A stretch of 46,768 nt of DNA. It comes from Clostridia bacterium. Lineage in GTDB: Bacteria > Bacillota > Clostridia > UMGS1883. The DNA is taken from contig JAFUOO010000002.1 of NCBI GenBank assembly GCA_017472685.1, forward strand, positions 1 through 46,768, read 5' to 3'. Every line of letters starts with the position of its first letter. Positions within the stretch are counted from its first letter, which is position 1. The position numbers and the translations under genes are program-made. Shown here piece by piece: positions 1 through 11,802 of this stretch. The notes beneath the pieces are model-generated. The model made no database searches. It saw nothing but the letters and a program-made list of their open reading frames with translations, and was not told the DNA's origin.

Positions 1-461
1 ATGTCCATTTCAACGAGCTCGAGAAGTTCGGGGTCGTCAACCTGGTCAACTTTGTTCATGAATACTACGATGTAAGGAACGCCTACCTGACGAGCAAGAA
101 GGATGTGCTCACGAGTCTGCGGCATCGGACCGTCAGCTGATGATACAACGAGGATAGCACCGTCCATCTGAGCTGCACCTGTGATCATGTTTTTGATATA
201 GTCTGCGTGGCCTGGACAGTCTACGTGAGCATAGTGACGAGCAGCTGTTTCGTACTCAATGTGTGAAGTGTTAATAGTGATTCCACGAGCTTTTTCTTCA
301 GGAGCTTTGTCGATCTGATCGTAAGCTGTGAAGTCAGCCTGACCCTTCATACCAAGTACCTTTGTGATTGCTGCAGTAAGAGAAGTCTTACCATGGTCAA
401 CGTGACCGATTGTACCAATGTTTGCATGGGGCTTAGTATTTTCGTATTTTGCCTTTGCCAT
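1..461 (-). CDS. tuf: Elongation factor Tu, 5' part only
   Basis: GTPase that delivers aminoacyl-tRNA to the ribosome. The visible N-terminal 153 residues hold the G1 P-loop GHVDHGKT, a switch I stretch RGITIN, the G3 motif DCPGH and the G4 motif NKVD, all as in canonical EF-Tu. The start ATG at 461 follows AAAGGAGG at good distance. The gene runs off the left edge, so domains 2 and 3 and the stop are not seen. It is the last gene of the str cluster (rpsL-rpsG-fusA-tuf), but has its own promoter in the 138-bp gap after fusA. Nothing unusual in the visible part. Confidence 0.98.
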   Translation of the reverse strand, partial: MAKAKYENTKPHANIGTIGHVDHGKTSLTAAITKVLGMKGQADFTAYDQIDKAPEEKARGITINTSHIEYETAARHYAHVDCPGHADYIKNMITGAAQMDGAILVVSSADGPMPQTREHILLARQVGVPYIVVFMNKVDQVDDPELLELVEMD

Positions 462-505
462 TGTGTTTGCCTCCTTTATAAATTGAGTTTTTTAATTATA
501 AGCTT

Positions 506-534
506 ATTGTATTATATATTGATTAAAAAATCAA
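506..534 (-). promoter_or_regulatory. tuf promoter with overlapping hairpin
   Basis: On the minus strand TTGATT (529-534), a 17-bp spacer and TACAAT (506-511) form a good sigma-A promoter 45 bp upstream of the tuf start. The -35 box lies in a perfect inverted repeat, TATTGATT-TTTT-AATCAATA. A further stem TCACGGA/TCCGTGA (548-571) lies between fusA and this promoter but lacks a T-run, so it is not a clear terminator. tuf can thus be made independently of fusA. Confidence 0.7.
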
Positions 535-599
535 TACTTTTTTTGCATCACGGAAGCTTACACCTCCGTGACACAAAATAAAATTATAACAAGTTAAAA

Positions 600-2681
600 T
601 CAGTCTTTCTTCGCACGTTCTGTAACGATAGCGTCCATAATGCTCTTGGGAACTTCAGCATAGTGAGCAGGGCTCATTGTGTAGTTACCACGACCCTGTG
701 TCTTACTACGAAGGTCTGTAGCATAACCGAACATTTCGCTAAGAGGAACGAGTGCGGAAATAGCCTGTGCACCGCGACGTGCTTCCATACCCTGAATCTG
801 ACCACGACGGGAGTTCAAGTCACCCATAACGTCGCCCATGTATTCTTCGGGAACAACAACGTCAACCTGCATGATGGGCTCCTTAAGAACGGGGTCAGCC
901 TTCTTGCAACCTTCCTTGAATGCCATAGAGCCGGCAATCTTGAACGCCATTTCAGAAGAGTCAACTTCGTGGTAGGAACCATCGTAAAGAGTTACTCTTA
1001 CGTCAACTACATTGTAGCCTGCGAGTACACCGTTGAGCATAGCGCCCTGTACACCGGCATCAACAGCGGGGATATATTCCTTGGGAACAGCACCGCCGAC
1101 AATCTTGTTAACGAATTCGTAACCTGCACCGGGCTCGAGGGGCTCGAGTTCAAGATGTACGTGACCGTACTGACCCTTACCACCGCTCTGACGTGCATAC
1201 TTATGCTCGATCTTAACAGTCTTACGGATTGTTTCCTTGTAAGCAACCTGAGGCTTACCAACATTAGCTTCTACTTTGAATTCACGGAACAGACGGTCAA
1301 CGATGATTTCAAGGTGTAATTCACCCATACCAGCGATGATTGTCTGACCTGTTTCTTCGTCAGTATATGTCTTGAATGTGGGATCTTCTTCAGCGAGCTT
1401 AGCAAGTGCGATACCCATCTTTTCCTGTGCAGCCTTTGTCTTGGGCTCGATTGCTACACGGATAACGGGCTCGGGGAATACCATCTGTTCAAGAATAACA
1501 GGATGGTTTTTGTCACAAAGTGTATCACCTGTTGTTGTGTTCTTAAGACCAACAGCAGCAGCGATATCACCGGAGTAAACGATTTCGATATCCTTACGGT
1601 CATTAGCATGCATCTGAAGGATACGACCGATTCTTTCCTGGTTGCCCTTGTTGGAGTTATAAACGTTGCTGCCTGCGTTGAGTGTACCGGAGTAAACTCT
1701 GAAGAATGCAAGCTTACCAACGAAGGGGTCAGTCATAATCTTGAACGCAAGAGCAGAGAAGGGCTCTTCGTCAGATGCGTGTCTTTCACATTCCTCTTCT
1801 GTTTCGGGGTTGATACCCTTAATAGCAGGAATATCGAGGGGAGAAGGCATGTAGTCAACTACAGCGTCAAGGAGCTTCTGAACGCCCTTGTTACGGTAGG
1901 ATGTACCGCAGCAAACGGGAACGATCTGGTTAGCAATTGTACCCTTACGGATAGCTTTCTTGATTTCGTCGATTGTAAGCTCTTCACCTTCGAAGTACTT
2001 TTCCATGAGCTCTTCGTCGAGTTCTGCAACAGATTCGAGAAGTGCTTCACGGTATTCTTCAGCCTTGTCCTGCATATCAGCGGGAACATCTTCAACGGAA
2101 ATATCTGTACCGAGGTCGTTGTTGTAGATATAAGCCTTCATTTCAAGAAGGTCGATAAGACCCTTGAATTCGTCTTCAGCACCGATAGGAAGCTGAATCG
2201 GAACAGCGTTACACTGGAGTCTTTCCTTCATCATGTCAACAACGTTGTAGAAGTCAGCACCCATAATGTCCATCTTATTTACATAAGCCATTCTGGGAAC
2301 CTTGTATTCGTCAGCCTGTCTCCAAACTGTTTCACTCTGGGGTTCAACGCCGCCCTTAGCACAGAATACTGTAACAGAACCGTCAAGTACACGGAGAGAA
2401 CGTTCAACTTCAACTGTGAAGTCAACGTGACCGGGTGTATCGATAATGTTGATTCTCTTGCCCTTCCAAGCAGCTGTTGTAGCAGCAGAAGTAATTGTGA
2501 TACCTCTTTCCTGCTCCTGAGCCATCCAGTCCATAGTAGCTGTACCTTCGTGTGTATCACCAATCTTGTAGTTTACACCTGTGTAGTACAAAATACGTTC
2601 TGTTGTTGTTGTCTTACCGGCATCGATGTGAGCCATGATACCGATATTTCTTGTATTTTCAAGTGAAAATTCTCTAGCCAT
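600..2681 (-). CDS. fusA: Elongation factor G
   Basis: Ribosomal translocase GTPase, 693 aa, the usual bacterial length. It begins [20 protein letters not shown] and shows P-loop [11 protein letters not shown]2 RGITI, G3 DTPGHVDF and G4 NKMD, followed by domains II-V typical of EF-G (for example GQYGHV in domain IV). The start ATG is preceded by AAAGGAGTTAGTT. It lies 17 bp after rpsG in the str operon order rpsL-rpsG-fusA. No frameshift or truncation is seen. The long open frame on the opposite strand is a codon-bias shadow. Confidence 0.99.
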   Translation of the reverse strand: MAREFSLENTRNIGIMAHIDAGKTTTTERILYYTGVNYKIGDTHEGTATMDWMAQEQERGITITSAATTAAWKGKRINIIDTPGHVDFTVEVERSLRVLDGSVTVFCAKGGVEPQSETVWRQADEYKVPRMAYVNKMDIMGADFYNVVDMMKERLQCNAVPIQLPIGAEDEFKGLIDLLEMKAYIYNNDLGTDISVEDVPADMQDKAEEYREALLESVAELDEELMEKYFEGEELTIDEIKKAIRKGTIANQIVPVCCGTSYRNKGVQKLLDAVVDYMPSPLDIPAIKGINPETEEECERHASDEEPFSALAFKIMTDPFVGKLAFFRVYSGTLNAGSNVYNSNKGNQERIGRILQMHANDRKDIEIVYSGDIAAAVGLKNTTTGDTLCDKNHPVILEQMVFPEPVIRVAIEPKTKAAQEKMGIALAKLAEEDPTFKTYTDEETGQTIIAGMGELHLEIIVDRLFREFKVEANVGKPQVAYKETIRKTVKIEHKYARQSGGKGQYGHVHLELEPLEPGAGYEFVNKIVGGAVPKEYIPAVDAGVQGAMLNGVLAGYNVVDVRVTLYDGSYHEVDSSEMAFKIAGSMAFKEGCKKADPVLKEPIMQVDVVVPEEYMGDVMGDLNSRRGQIQGMEARRGAQAISALVPLSEMFGYATDLRSKTQGRGNYTMSPAHYAEVPKSIMDAIVTERAKKD

Positions 2682-2698
2682 AACTAACTCCTTTCAAA

Positions 2699-3169
2699 TT
2701 ACCAGCGGTAATGTGCAAAAGCTCTGTTAGCTTCAGCCATCTTATGTGTTTCATCCTTCTTCTTAACTGCGCCACCAAGATTGTTAGTAGCGTCGAGGAT
2801 TTCGCCTGCAAGGCGTTCACACATAGTTCTTTCGCTGCGGTTTCTGGAATAAGTTGTTAACCATCTGAGACCGAGAGTCTGTCTACGTTCGGGACGTACT
2901 TCCATGGGCACCTGGTATGTTGCACCACCAACTCTTCTTGCCTTAACTTCGAGAACGGGCATGATGTTATCCATAGCTTCACGGAAAACTTCAAGTGCGT
3001 CCTTACCTGTCTTTTCAGCGATGATTTCGAATGCTCCGTAAACGATCTTCTGGGCAACACCCTTCTTACCGTCGAGCATGATGTTGTTAATAAGTCTTGT
3101 AACTACCTTATCGTTGTATAAGGGATCGGGTAAAACATCTCTTTTGGGAATAAAACCTCTTCTTGGCAC
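2699..3169 (-). CDS. rpsG: 30S ribosomal protein S7
   Basis: Small-subunit protein that nucleates assembly of the 3' domain of 16S rRNA. The GTG at 3169 is chosen as start, giving 156 aa beginning (M)[20 protein letters not shown], exactly the family's conserved N terminus and length. An in-frame ATG 18 nt upstream exists, but the sequence between (AAGGAGGGAAGAATA) is the Shine-Dalgarno element of the GTG, so the longer reading would start inside the ribosome site. It ends [13 protein letters not shown] as in S7 proteins. It is in the str operon, 158 bp after rpsL. Confidence 0.97.
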   Translation of the reverse strand: MPRRGFIPKRDVLPDPLYNDKVVTRLINNIMLDGKKGVAQKIVYGAFEIIAEKTGKDALEVFREAMDNIMPVLEVKARRVGGATYQVPMEVRPERRQTLGLRWLTTYSRNRSERTMCERLAGEILDATNNLGGAVKKKDETHKMAEANRAFAHYRW

Positions 3170-3327
3170 TATTCTTCCCTCCTTCATAAAATTTTAAATG
3201 AATTCATAGGTACTCTGCGGATAATTCCGCCGTCAGTGCAACAAGCAAATTTACATATATATTGGAAAGCTCAATGAGCTTTAAACTTCATATATCAAAC
3301 CCGCATATCGCACAGAAATGTGGCTAA

Positions 3328-3747
3328 TTACTTCTTAGCCTTAGCTTTCTTTGCACCGTACTTGGATCTGGACTGCATACGGTTAGCAACACCTGCAGCA
3401 TCGAGTGTACCACGGATAATGTGATAACGTACACCGGGCAAGTCCTTAACTCTACCACCACGGATAAGAACAACGCTATGTTCCTGAAGGTTGTGACCTA
3501 CACCGGGAATGTAGCTTGTTACTTCGATACCGTTGGAAAGTCTTACTCTGGCAATCTTACGAAGAGCTGAGTTAGGCTTCTTAGGTGTCTGAGTCTTAAC
3601 GTTTGTGCAAACGCCTCTCTTCTGGGGAGCGCTCTGATCAGTCATTGTCTTCTTAAGAGAGTTGAGGCCGTACTGAAGTGCGGGTGCCGTACTCTTAGAA
3701 ACTGCTGTCTGTCTTCCCTTTCTGACGAGCTGGTTAAATGTGGGCAT
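3328..3747 (-). CDS. rpsL: 30S ribosomal protein S12
   Basis: Decoding-centre protein, 139 aa, starting [13 protein letters not shown]. The frame is open further upstream, but ATG 3747 has the ribosome site CGGAGGTGAAATC and matches the family start. The streptomycin-determining segments [10 protein letters not shown] and KDLPGVRYH are wild type, so no classical resistance substitution is present. It is the first gene of the str operon, with a promoter about 75 bp upstream. The small L7Ae-like gene often found between rpoC and rpsL in Firmicutes is absent here. Confidence 0.99.
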   Translation of the reverse strand: MPTFNQLVRKGRQTAVSKSTAPALQYGLNSLKKTMTDQSAPQKRGVCTNVKTQTPKKPNSALRKIARVRLSNGIEVTSYIPGVGHNLQEHSVVLIRGGRVKDLPGVRYHIIRGTLDAAGVANRMQSRSKYGAKKAKAKK

Positions 3748-3823
3748 GATTTCACCTCCGAAAAATTTTGTTTGCTTGTACAAATTGCACGCAAAAGACG
3801 GCAATTTCCACAATCGCCCTAAT

Positions 3824-3852
3824 AATATATCAAAGAAATGCCCCCATGTCAA
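3824..3852 (-). promoter_or_regulatory. rpsL-rpsG-fusA promoter
   Basis: TTGACA (3847-3852), a 17-bp spacer and TATATT (3824-3829) on the minus strand, giving a leader of about 70 nt before rpsL. The promoter follows the rpoC terminator, so rpoBC and the str genes can be separate transcription units. The gene-free stretch 3748-4062 holds this promoter, a hairpin at 3963-3986 and the rpoC terminator. Confidence 0.85.
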
Positions 3853-3962
3853 GTACTTTTTAATCAAAAAAACTGCACAAAAAACGCGCCTTTTTCGCAG
3901 CATTACCACCCATAATTTATACAATTCCACCAAAGAGGGCAGTTTATACCTTTAAATTGAAA

Positions 3963-3986
3963 CAAACAAGGCTTTTGCCTTGTTTG
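3963..3986 (-). terminator. Second hairpin downstream of rpoC
   Basis: A perfect 10-bp stem (CAAACAAGGC/GCCTTGTTTG) with a four-base loop lies 42 bp beyond the rpoC terminator. Read on the minus strand it is followed by TTTCAATTT, a weak T-run, so it may be a backup terminator. It could instead be a structure upstream of the rpsL promoter. Confidence 0.45.
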
Positions 3987-4027
3987 CACCTGACCTATTC
4001 CTTATTCACTATTACTTATTCCCTAAC

Positions 4028-4054
4028 AAAAAATCCACCCCGCAGGGTGGATTT
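4028..4054 (-). terminator. rpoC intrinsic terminator
   Basis: Stem AAATCCACCC/GGGTGGATTT with a four-base loop, followed on the minus strand by a run of six T. It lies 8 bp after the rpoC stop and separates rpoBC from the str operon. Confidence 0.9.
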
Positions 4055-4062
4055 TTATGCTT

Positions 4063-7000
4063 TTATTCTACTACTTCGTCGTAATCTGTAATAACCTCAC
4101 TTGCATCGAAATCAGCAGGAATTTCAACACCAACAGTTTCTGCAGTGTCGTCATAGCTTTCGATTTCAACGTCGCGGTACATGGGAACACCTGTACCTGC
4201 AGGGATGAGCTTACCGATGATAACGTTTTCCTTAAGACCAACCAAGGGGTCACTCTTACCGCGGATAGCCGCATCTGTAAGGACCTTTGTTGTTTCCTGG
4301 AAACTTGCTGCGGAAAGGAAGGAATCTGTTGCGAGAGCTGCCTTTGTGATACCAAGGAAGAGTTCCTTGCCTTCGGGAGGAGTAAGACCCTGGTCCTCAA
4401 ATTCCTTAACAATTTCGGGGAATCTGAGGCGGTCAACTGTATCACCTACAAGATAATTACTGTCGCCCTCGTTTTCAATCTTAACCTTTCTGATCATCTG
4501 ACGGATTATAACTTCGATATGCTTGTCTGCGATATCAACGCCCTGAGAACGGTAAACCTTCTGCACTTCCTTAACAAGGTACTGCTGAACAGCCTCAACG
4601 CCCTTGATACGAAGAATATCGTGGGGGTTGATGGAGCCTGTTGTCAAGGGATCGCCCGCTTCTAACATATCACCGTCATTAACCTTAAGTGTAGCACCGA
4701 AGGGAATGAAGATTGTCTGTGATTCCTTTGTTTCGTTGTCTGTAACAACAACTTCTGTCTTACCCTTTGTGCGGTTAATCTGAACTTCGCCTGCAATGTC
4801 GGTTACGATAGCAACGCCCTTGGGCTTTCTTGCTTCGAAAAGTTCTTCAACTCTGGGAAGACCCTGTGTAATATCGTCACCGGCTACACCACCTGTATGG
4901 AATGTTCTCATTGTAAGCTGTGTACCGGGTTCACCGATAGACTGAGCTGCAATGATACCAACAGCTTCACCGATATTTACGTTTTCGCCACCGCGGGCAA
5001 GGTTTGCACCGTAACATGTAGCACAAACACCAACCTTAGCACGGCAAGCAAGCACACTGCGGATAAGAACTTCCTTGATGCCTGCAGCCTCTACTGCCTT
5101 TGCTGTTTCGGTAGTGAACATTTCACCATTCTTAGCAATAACCTCGCCTGTTTCAGGATGAGCAATGTCACCGATGGCAACTCTGCCCACAAGTCTTTCG
5201 GAGAGAGATTCGATCTCTTCCTTGCCTTCGAAGATTGCGCTTACGAGGATACCCTTGTCAACGCCGCAGTCGATTTCACGGATGATAACATCCTGGGCAA
5301 CGTCAACAAGTCTTCTTGTGAGGTAACCCGAGTCGGCTGTTCTGAGCGCTGTATCCGCAAGACCCTTTCTTGCACCGTGAGTAGAAATGAAGTATTCCAG
5401 AATGTTTAATCCTTCACGGAAGGAGGAACGAATGGGAATTTCCACAGTTCTACCGGATGTGTTAGCCATAAGACCACGCATACCTGCAAGCTGACGGATC
5501 TGGTTGATACTACCTCTCGCACCGGAAGTAGCCATCATGTAAATGGGGTTGAATTCACCAAGGTTGTCGATAAGAGCCTTAGTAACCTTATCGTTAGCGC
5601 TCTGCCAGGTCTTGATAACGTTCTGATAACGTTCTTCGTCTGTGATAAGACCGCGGCGGTAGAGCTTTGTGATTTCTTCAACCTTTTCTTCAGCAGCCTG
5701 AAGGTGTTCCTTCTTACTGCCGGGGATTTCCATGTCGGATACGGAAATTGTAACCGCACCGCGTGTGGAGAATTTGTAGCCTGTGCTCTTGAGTGCGTCA
5801 AGAACTTCAGCTGTCTTTGTTGTGCCGTGTACCTTGATACACTTGTCAACAATCTTGCTGAGAACGCCCTTTGTAACAGTCTTTGTTACTTCGAGAACGT
5901 ACTTGTTATCGCTGTTAGTTCTGTCAACGAACAGGTTGATGTCCTGAGGAACGTTGGAGTTGAAGATAAGCTGACCGATTGTACATTCGATGATGCTTTC
6001 GCCACCGAGCTCGGTGAACTTCAGCTCCTTCATGTCTTCGTTACCAACCTTAACCTTGATAAGGGAATGAAGACCAACCTCCTTGGAGTCGTATGCAAGC
6101 ATAGCTTCAGTGATGGAGGAGAACATCTTGCCCTCACCGGGCTCGTCGTGCTTGATAAGTGTAAGATAGTAGCTACCGAGTACCATATCCTGTGTGGGAA
6201 CAGTTACGGGGCCACCGTCCTGAGGCTTCAAAAGGTTGTTCGCAGAAAGCATAAGGAATCTTGCTTCTGCCTGAGCCTCGGGAGAAAGGGGAACGTGAAC
6301 AGCCATCTGGTCACCGTCGAAGTCGGCGTTGAACGCTGTACATACCAAAGGATGAAGTCTGATTGCTCTGCCTTCAACCAGTACGGGCTCGAATGCCTGG
6401 ATACCTAATCTATGAAGAGTAGGTGCACGGTTGAGCATTACGGGATGCTCCTTGATAACATCCTCGAGTACGTCCCAAACCTCAAGACGTGCTCTTTCCA
6501 CCATTCTCTTTGCACTCTTTATATTGTGTGCTGTGCCGTTTTCAACAAGGCGCTTCATAACAAAGGGCTTGAAGAGCTCAATTGCCATTTCCTTGGGAAG
6601 ACCGCACTGATAAATCTTTAAATCGGGTCCTACAACGATAACACTACGTCCGGAGTAGTCAACACGCTTACCGAGAAGATTCTGACGGAAGCGACCCTGC
6701 TTACCCTTTAACATGTCGGAAAGAGACTTGAGTGCTCTGTTACCGGGGCCTGTTACGGGACGGCCTCGGCGGCCATTATCAATGAGGGCGTCAACAGCTT
6801 CCTGGAGCATTCTCTTTTCATTTCTTACGATAATGGAGGGAGCGCCCAGTTCAAGAAGCTTCTTAAGACGGTTGTTACGGTTAATAACTCTTCTGTACAA
6901 ATCGTTAAGGTCACTTGTAGCAAAGCGGCCACCGTCGAGCTGTACCATGGGACGGATTTCCGGAGGAATTACGGGGATAACATCCATAATCATCCATTCG

Positions 7001-7674
7001 GGACGGTTGTTGGACTTTCTGAAAGCTTCAACAATCTCAAGACGCTTTGCAACCTTGCCCTTTTTCTGACCCTGAGAGTTCTTCATTTCCTCACGAAGCT
7101 CTTCGCTGAGTGCATCGAGGTCGATTTCGCAGAGGAGCTCCTTAATAGCCTCGGCACCCATGCCTGCGCGGAAGTGGCTGCCGTACTTTTCGTAGTAGGA
7201 ATTGTATTCCTTTTCTGTAAGGGGCTGTTTCTTCTTGAGGTCTGTAATGTTACTGTCAACATCGAGAACGATGTACTGAGCAAAATACAGTACCTTTTCA
7301 AGTACCCCGGGAGAAATGTCAAGAATAAGACCGATTCTGGAGGGGATACCCTTTACATACCAGATGTGAGAAACGGGAGCTGCAAGCTCAATGTGACCCA
7401 TTCTCTCACGACGAACCTTTGCACGTGTTACTTCAACATGGCAACGGTCACAGATTACACCCTTATGTCTGATTCTCTTGTACTTACCGCAATGACATTC
7501 CCAGTCCTTCTGAGGTCCGAAAATTCTTTCGCAGAAAAGACCCAGGGGCTCAGGCTTAAGAGTTCTGTAGTTTATAGTTTCAGGCTTTTTTACTTCACCG
7601 TATGACCACTCGTTTCTGATTTTATCGGGAGAAGCAAGCCCTATTCGGATAGATTCAAATGTATTGAATTCCAT
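4063..7674 (-). CDS. rpoC: RNA polymerase beta' subunit
   Basis: Catalytic beta' subunit, 1203 aa. It has the N-terminal zinc site CHCGKYKR...CDRCHVEV, the catalytic Mg-binding loop [10 protein letters not shown], the bridge-helix and trigger-loop region ([11 protein letters not shown] to [24 protein letters not shown]) and the second zinc motif [11 protein letters not shown]. The ATG at 7674 gives the family start [16 protein letters not shown], with GGTGAG seven bases upstream; upstream TTG and GTG codons in frame overlap that ribosome site and were not used. It is in an operon with rpoB, 66 bp apart, and ends in an intrinsic terminator. Confidence 0.98.
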   Translation of the reverse strand: MEFNTFESIRIGLASPDKIRNEWSYGEVKKPETINYRTLKPEPLGLFCERIFGPQKDWECHCGKYKRIRHKGVICDRCHVEVTRAKVRRERMGHIELAAPVSHIWYVKGIPSRIGLILDISPGVLEKVLYFAQYIVLDVDSNITDLKKKQPLTEKEYNSYYEKYGSHFRAGMGAEAIKELLCEIDLDALSEELREEMKNSQGQKKGKVAKRLEIVEAFRKSNNRPEWMIMDVIPVIPPEIRPMVQLDGGRFATSDLNDLYRRVINRNNRLKKLLELGAPSIIVRNEKRMLQEAVDALIDNGRRGRPVTGPGNRALKSLSDMLKGKQGRFRQNLLGKRVDYSGRSVIVVGPDLKIYQCGLPKEMAIELFKPFVMKRLVENGTAHNIKSAKRMVERARLEVWDVLEDVIKEHPVMLNRAPTLHRLGIQAFEPVLVEGRAIRLHPLVCTAFNADFDGDQMAVHVPLSPEAQAEARFLMLSANNLLKPQDGGPVTVPTQDMVLGSYYLTLIKHDEPGEGKMFSSITEAMLAYDSKEVGLHSLIKVKVGNEDMKELKFTELGGESIIECTIGQLIFNSNVPQDINLFVDRTNSDNKYVLEVTKTVTKGVLSKIVDKCIKVHGTTKTAEVLDALKSTGYKFSTRGAVTISVSDMEIPGSKKEHLQAAEEKVEEITKLYRRGLITDEERYQNVIKTWQSANDKVTKALIDNLGEFNPIYMMATSGARGSINQIRQLAGMRGLMANTSGRTVEIPIRSSFREGLNILEYFISTHGARKGLADTALRTADSGYLTRRLVDVAQDVIIREIDCGVDKGILVSAIFEGKEEIESLSERLVGRVAIGDIAHPETGEVIAKNGEMFTTETAKAVEAAGIKEVLIRSVLACRAKVGVCATCYGANLARGGENVNIGEAVGIIAAQSIGEPGTQLTMRTFHTGGVAGDDITQGLPRVEELFEARKPKGVAIVTDIAGEVQINRTKGKTEVVVTDNETKESQTIFIPFGATLKVNDGDMLEAGDPLTTGSINPHDILRIKGVEAVQQYLVKEVQKVYRSQGVDIADKHIEVIIRQMIRKVKIENEGDSNYLVGDTVDRLRFPEIVKEFEDQGLTPPEGKELFLGITKAALATDSFLSAASFQETTKVLTDAAIRGKSDPLVGLKENVIIGKLIPAGTGVPMYRDVEIESYDDTAETVGVEIPADFDASEVITDYDEVVE

Positions 7675-7740
7675 ATTACTCACCAATACTCATTATGAGT
7701 TCCTTTCTTCAAGTGTCGGTTTATAACCGCAGGAATTGAC

Positions 7741-10700
7741 TTATTCCTCGTCATCGGAGAAGAGGTCTGTGTCAAAGCTTCCGTTTCCGCTTTCGATTTC
7801 CATAAGGTCCTCGTCGGAAGGCTCTTCGTCGAAGTCCATATCATCGTCTTCGCTGTCGAAGAGGGAAGGCTCTGTAGGTGTAACCTCGCCGAGGATTTCT
7901 GCAAGCGCCTCATCCTCATCCATGCTGCGATAGCCGGAAGCGTTGTCGAATCCGTCGTCAACAGCACGCATGTTTTCATCGCGGTATTCTTCGTTAGGCA
8001 TATCGTCATCATCGTCGCCGATAGCCTTAAGGTCGATAATGTTACCGCATTCGTCGAGAACGTCAACATCAAGAGCAAGAGACTGAAGTTCCTTAACCAA
8101 TACCTTGAAGGATTCGGGAATACCGGGCTTGGGAACGTTTTCACCCTTGACAATTGCTTCGTAAGTCTTAACACGACCTGTTACGTCGTCAGACTTAATA
8201 GTAAGAATTTCCTGAAGTGTATAAGCCGCACCGTAAGCTTCAAGTGCCCAAACTTCCATTTCACCGAATCTCTGACCACCGAACTGAGCTTTACCGCCCA
8301 GAGGCTGCTGAGTAACCAGTGAGTAGGGACCTGTAGAACGTGCGTGAATCTTATCGTCAACCAAGTGATGGAGCTTAAGGAAGTACATGTAACCAACTGT
8401 TACGGGGTTATCAAAGGCTTCACCTGTACGTCCATCATAAAGAACAGTTTTACCATCCTTGCGGAGGCCTGCCTGCTCCAGAAGGTTCTGGATATCTGTT
8501 TCGTTTGCACCGTCGAATACGCTTGTTGCAACCTTGAAGCCAAGCTTCTTAGCTGCCATACCGAGGTGAACTTCGAGTACCTGACCGATGTTCATACGGG
8601 AAGGTACGCCCAAGGGGTTAAGAACGATATCAAGAGGAGTACCGTCGGGAAGGAATGGCATGTCTTCTGCAGGAAGAACTCTGGAAACAACACCCTTGTT
8701 ACCATGACGACCCGCCATCTTATCACCAACAGAAATCTTTCTCTTCTGGATGATATAGCAGCGTACAACCTCGTTAACTCCGGGAGGCAATTCGTCACCG
8801 TTTTCACGGCTGAATACCTTAACGTCAACGATGATACCTGTTTCACCATGGGGAACTCTGAGAGATGTATCTCTCACTTCTCTTGCCTTTTCACCGAAAA
8901 TTGCACGGAGAAGTCTTTCTTCGCTTGTAAGCTCAGTTTCACCCTTAGGTGTAACCTTACCTACTAATATATCGCCTGCATGTACCTCAGCACCGATACG
9001 GATAATACCGCGGGAGTCAAGGTCCTTGAGTGCGTCTTCACCAACGTTGGGAATATCACGTGTGATTTCTTCTGCGCCGAGCTTTGTATCGCGGGACTCA
9101 GATTCGTATTCTTCAACGTGGATGGATGTGTACCAGTCGTCACGAACGAGGTGTTCGTTAAGAAGTACAGCATCTTCGTAGTTGTAACCTTCCCATGTCA
9201 TGAAACCGATGAGAACGTTACGACCGAGTGCGATTTCGCCGTTGTCTGTAGAAGGACCGTCGGCAATGATGTCACCCTTTTCAACTCTTTCGCCTGCTTC
9301 CACAATGGGACGCTGGTTAATACATGTGCTCTGGTTGGAGCGCTTGAACTTAAGAAGGTGATAGTAGTGCTTTTCACCGTTATCGTCACGGATAACAATC
9401 TGGTCAGCACTTACCTTGTCAATCACACCTGACTGCTTTGCAAGTACAACAACGCCGGAGTCCTTCGCAGCCTTGTATTCCATACCTGTACCGATGATGG
9501 GGCTTTCGGGCTTAAGAAGCGGAACTGCCTGACGCTGCATGTTTGAGCCCATGAGCGCACGGTTTGCGTCGTCGTTTTCAAGGAAGGGAATCATTGCTGT
9601 AGCAACGGATACAACCTGCTTGGGGCTTACGTCCATATAGTCGATATCCTTTGCGGGAATTTCAAGGATTTCTTCCTTATGACGTGCAGATACCTTTGCT
9701 CTTACAAACTTGCCGTTTTCGTCAAGGGGCTCGTTCGCCTGAGCAACAACGTAGTTATCCTCCACGTCAGCTGTCATATATTCGATTTCGTCTGTTACGA
9801 TGCCTTCGCCCTTTATAACCTTACGGTAGGGGGATTCGATAAAGCCGTACTCATTGATTCTTGCAAAAGAAGAAAGAGACGAAATAAGACCGATGTTGGG
9901 ACCTTCGGGAGATTCGATAGGACACATTCTGCCGTAGTGAGTGTAGTGTACGTCACGAACCTGGAAGCCTGCTCTTTCTCTGGAAAGACCGCCGGGACCT
10001 AAGGCAGAAAGTCTTCTCTTGTGAGTAAGCTCGCCAAGGGGGTTAGTCTGGTCCATGAACTGAGAAAGCTGAGAGGAGCCGAAGAACTCCTTGATAGCTG
10101 CAACAATGGGACGGATGTTAACTAACGACTGAGGAGTTACAATTTCAAGTTCCTGAGTACTCATTCTTTCCTTAACGCCACGGTCCATTCTTGCAAGACC
10201 AATTCTGAACTGGTTCTGTAAAAGCTCACCAACGCTTCTTAAACGACGGTTACCAAGGTGGTCGATGTCATCGTCCTGACCGATACCGTCAGCGAGGTTG
10301 GAGCAGTAGTTGATAGAAGCTAAAATGTCGTCAACTGTGATGTGCTTGGGAACAAGCTCATCAATTCTTCTCTTCATTTCGCGCTTGATGTCTTCCTCTG
10401 TTTCATTGGCAGCGAGAATTTCATCAAGGACGCTCTTTACAACCTTTTCCTTTGTGATGTCGGAAGCATCGAAGGGAAGGTGGAACTTAAGGTCAACTGT
10501 GTTGTTAGAAAATACAACAACATCCTTGTCCTCAACACGGAGAACAACGCGGTTGATGCCTGCGTTCTGGATTTCTGTTGCCTGGGCAAAGGAAATCTTT
10601 TCGCCTTCCTTAACAAAAAGCTCGCCCGATTCGGGATCGATAATGTCCTCTGCTGCAACATGGTTAAAGATTCGTCTTGCGAGAGCAAGCTTCATGTTGT

Positions 10701-11517
10701 ACTTATAACGGCCAACCTTTGCAAGGTCGTAACGCTTTGCGTCAAAGAAAAGGTTTGTGATAAGTGTTGTAGCGCTGTCAACCGTAGGAGGCTCGCCGGG
10801 ACGGAGCTTACGGTAGATTTCAAGAAGACCTTCCTCGCGGTTCTTTGTGGGGTACTTGTCAAGTGTTGTGCGGAGACGGATATCGTCGCCGAAAAGCTCG
10901 AACACCTGAGAATCTGTTTCAAGACCCAATGCCTTGATAAGAACAGTTACGGGAAGCTTTCTTGTTCTGTCGATACGAACATGGAAAATATCGTTGGAGT
11001 CTGTTTCGTACTCGAGCCACGCACCGCGGTTGGGGATTACTGTAGAATTGATGAGCTTCTTACCGCTCTTGTCAAACTTCTGTTCGTAATAGATACCGGG
11101 AGAACGTACAAGCTGAGTAACAATAACTCTTTCGGCACCGTTGATGATGAAGGTGCCCTGTTCTGTCATAAGGGGGAAATCACCCATGAAGATTTCCTGT
11201 TCCTTGATTTCGCCTGTTTCGTTGTTAATGAGTCTTGCATTTACTCTTAAGGGAGCGGCATAGTTAACGTCGCGTTCCTTACATTCCTCGATGGAATACT
11301 TGGGGTTTTCGTCGAGACGGTAGTCGCCGAACTCCAAGCGAAGATTGCCTGAGTAATCAGTAATGGGAGAAACATCACGGAAAACTTCAGCGAGACCCTC
11401 TTCGATGAACCATTCGTAGGATTTTCTCTGCAAGTCGATAAGATTGGGCATTTCCAATACTTCTTCGATCTTGGAAAAGCTCATTCGTTCGTTTTTGCCT
11501 AACTTTATCGGATGCAA
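7741..11517 (-). CDS. rpoB: RNA polymerase beta subunit
   Basis: Catalytic beta subunit, about 1258 aa. The rifampicin region reads [13 protein letters not shown] and [13 protein letters not shown], without known resistance changes. The start is placed at TTG 11517, which gives (M)[19 protein letters not shown] and has AAGAGGTGATTGGT in front; a GTG nine bases upstream lies inside that ribosome site. The C terminus after the conserved [13 protein letters not shown] block carries an acidic tail of about 95 residues, about 40 of them D or E. rplJ-rplL, commonly upstream of rpoB in bacteria, are not present. Confidence 0.97.
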   Translation of the reverse strand: MHPIKLGKNERMSFSKIEEVLEMPNLIDLQRKSYEWFIEEGLAEVFRDVSPITDYSGNLRLEFGDYRLDENPKYSIEECKERDVNYAAPLRVNARLINNETGEIKEQEIFMGDFPLMTEQGTFIINGAERVIVTQLVRSPGIYYEQKFDKSGKKLINSTVIPNRGAWLEYETDSNDIFHVRIDRTRKLPVTVLIKALGLETDSQVFELFGDDIRLRTTLDKYPTKNREEGLLEIYRKLRPGEPPTVDSATTLITNLFFDAKRYDLAKVGRYKYNMKLALARRIFNHVAAEDIIDPESGELFVKEGEKISFAQATEIQNAGINRVVLRVEDKDVVVFSNNTVDLKFHLPFDASDITKEKVVKSVLDEILAANETEEDIKREMKRRIDELVPKHITVDDILASINYCSNLADGIGQDDDIDHLGNRRLRSVGELLQNQFRIGLARMDRGVKERMSTQELEIVTPQSLVNIRPIVAAIKEFFGSSQLSQFMDQTNPLGELTHKRRLSALGPGGLSRERAGFQVRDVHYTHYGRMCPIESPEGPNIGLISSLSSFARINEYGFIESPYRKVIKGEGIVTDEIEYMTADVEDNYVVAQANEPLDENGKFVRAKVSARHKEEILEIPAKDIDYMDVSPKQVVSVATAMIPFLENDDANRALMGSNMQRQAVPLLKPESPIIGTGMEYKAAKDSGVVVLAKQSGVIDKVSADQIVIRDDNGEKHYYHLLKFKRSNQSTCINQRPIVEAGERVEKGDIIADGPSTDNGEIALGRNVLIGFMTWEGYNYEDAVLLNEHLVRDDWYTSIHVEEYESESRDTKLGAEEITRDIPNVGEDALKDLDSRGIIRIGAEVHAGDILVGKVTPKGETELTSEERLLRAIFGEKAREVRDTSLRVPHGETGIIVDVKVFSRENGDELPPGVNEVVRCYIIQKRKISVGDKMAGRHGNKGVVSRVLPAEDMPFLPDGTPLDIVLNPLGVPSRMNIGQVLEVHLGMAAKKLGFKVATSVFDGANETDIQNLLEQAGLRKDGKTVLYDGRTGEAFDNPVTVGYMYFLKLHHLVDDKIHARSTGPYSLVTQQPLGGKAQFGGQRFGEMEVWALEAYGAAYTLQEILTIKSDDVTGRVKTYEAIVKGENVPKPGIPESFKVLVKELQSLALDVDVLDECGNIIDLKAIGDDDDDMPNEEYRDENMRAVDDGFDNASGYRSMDEDEALAEILGEVTPTEPSLFDSEDDDMDFDEEPSDEDLMEIESGNGSFDTDLFSDDEE

Positions 11518-11717
11518 ACCAATCACCTCTTAAAATAAATTTTTTAAAAGATTTACACCTTGGCGATGGGGAAACTCCCCAAAAGCATTAAACGATGCTC
11601 TATCCATCTTAAATATGTATAGAATGTACACATTTAAGTGTGTAAAAAGCTCTTATTTTATCAGTTTTTTTGCCACCAAAAACCAAAAAAGCGATATGTT
11701 TCCAGCTTATGGTGCAG
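11518..11717 (-). promoter_or_regulatory. Structured rpoB 5' leader
   Basis: The inferred transcript start near 11717 leaves about 200 nt before rpoB. On the minus strand this leader can form TACACA/TGTGTA, AGCAT/ATGCT and GGGGA/TCCCC hairpins; GATGG and CCATC could close the last two into a junction, in partial competition with the GGGGA stem. No open reading frame with a ribosome site or known riboswitch was recognised. A regulatory role is inference. Confidence 0.4.
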
Positions 11718-11723
11718 TATAGT

Positions 11724-11752
11724 ATTATAAACCAAAAAAGAGGGCTTGTCAA
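11724..11752 (-). promoter_or_regulatory. rpoBC promoter
   Basis: Full-consensus sigma-A promoter on the minus strand: TTGACA (11747-11752), 17-bp spacer, TATAAT (11724-11729). It lies between the end of the araC gene and rpoB and shows that rpoBC is transcribed independently of the AraC regulator. Confidence 0.92.
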
Positions 11753-11802
11753 CCCCCTTTTTTCTACGTATCGAAAAAATCTACACGCTACAAAAAATAT
11801 TT

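Noticed and set aside
1503..2666. Long open frame opposite fusA (plus strand)
   Set aside because: It lies wholly within fusA, has no ribosome site and gives a low-complexity Val/Cys/Phe-rich product; it reflects codon bias of a highly expressed gene.
10000..10120. Rifampicin-resistance changes in rpoB
   Set aside because: The cluster I residues ([19 protein letters not shown]) are wild type.
10342..11250. Long open frame opposite rpoB (plus strand)
   Set aside because: Antisense shadow of rpoB codon usage, without ribosome site or recognisable domain. The same holds for other long plus-strand frames in 4.0-11.5 kb.
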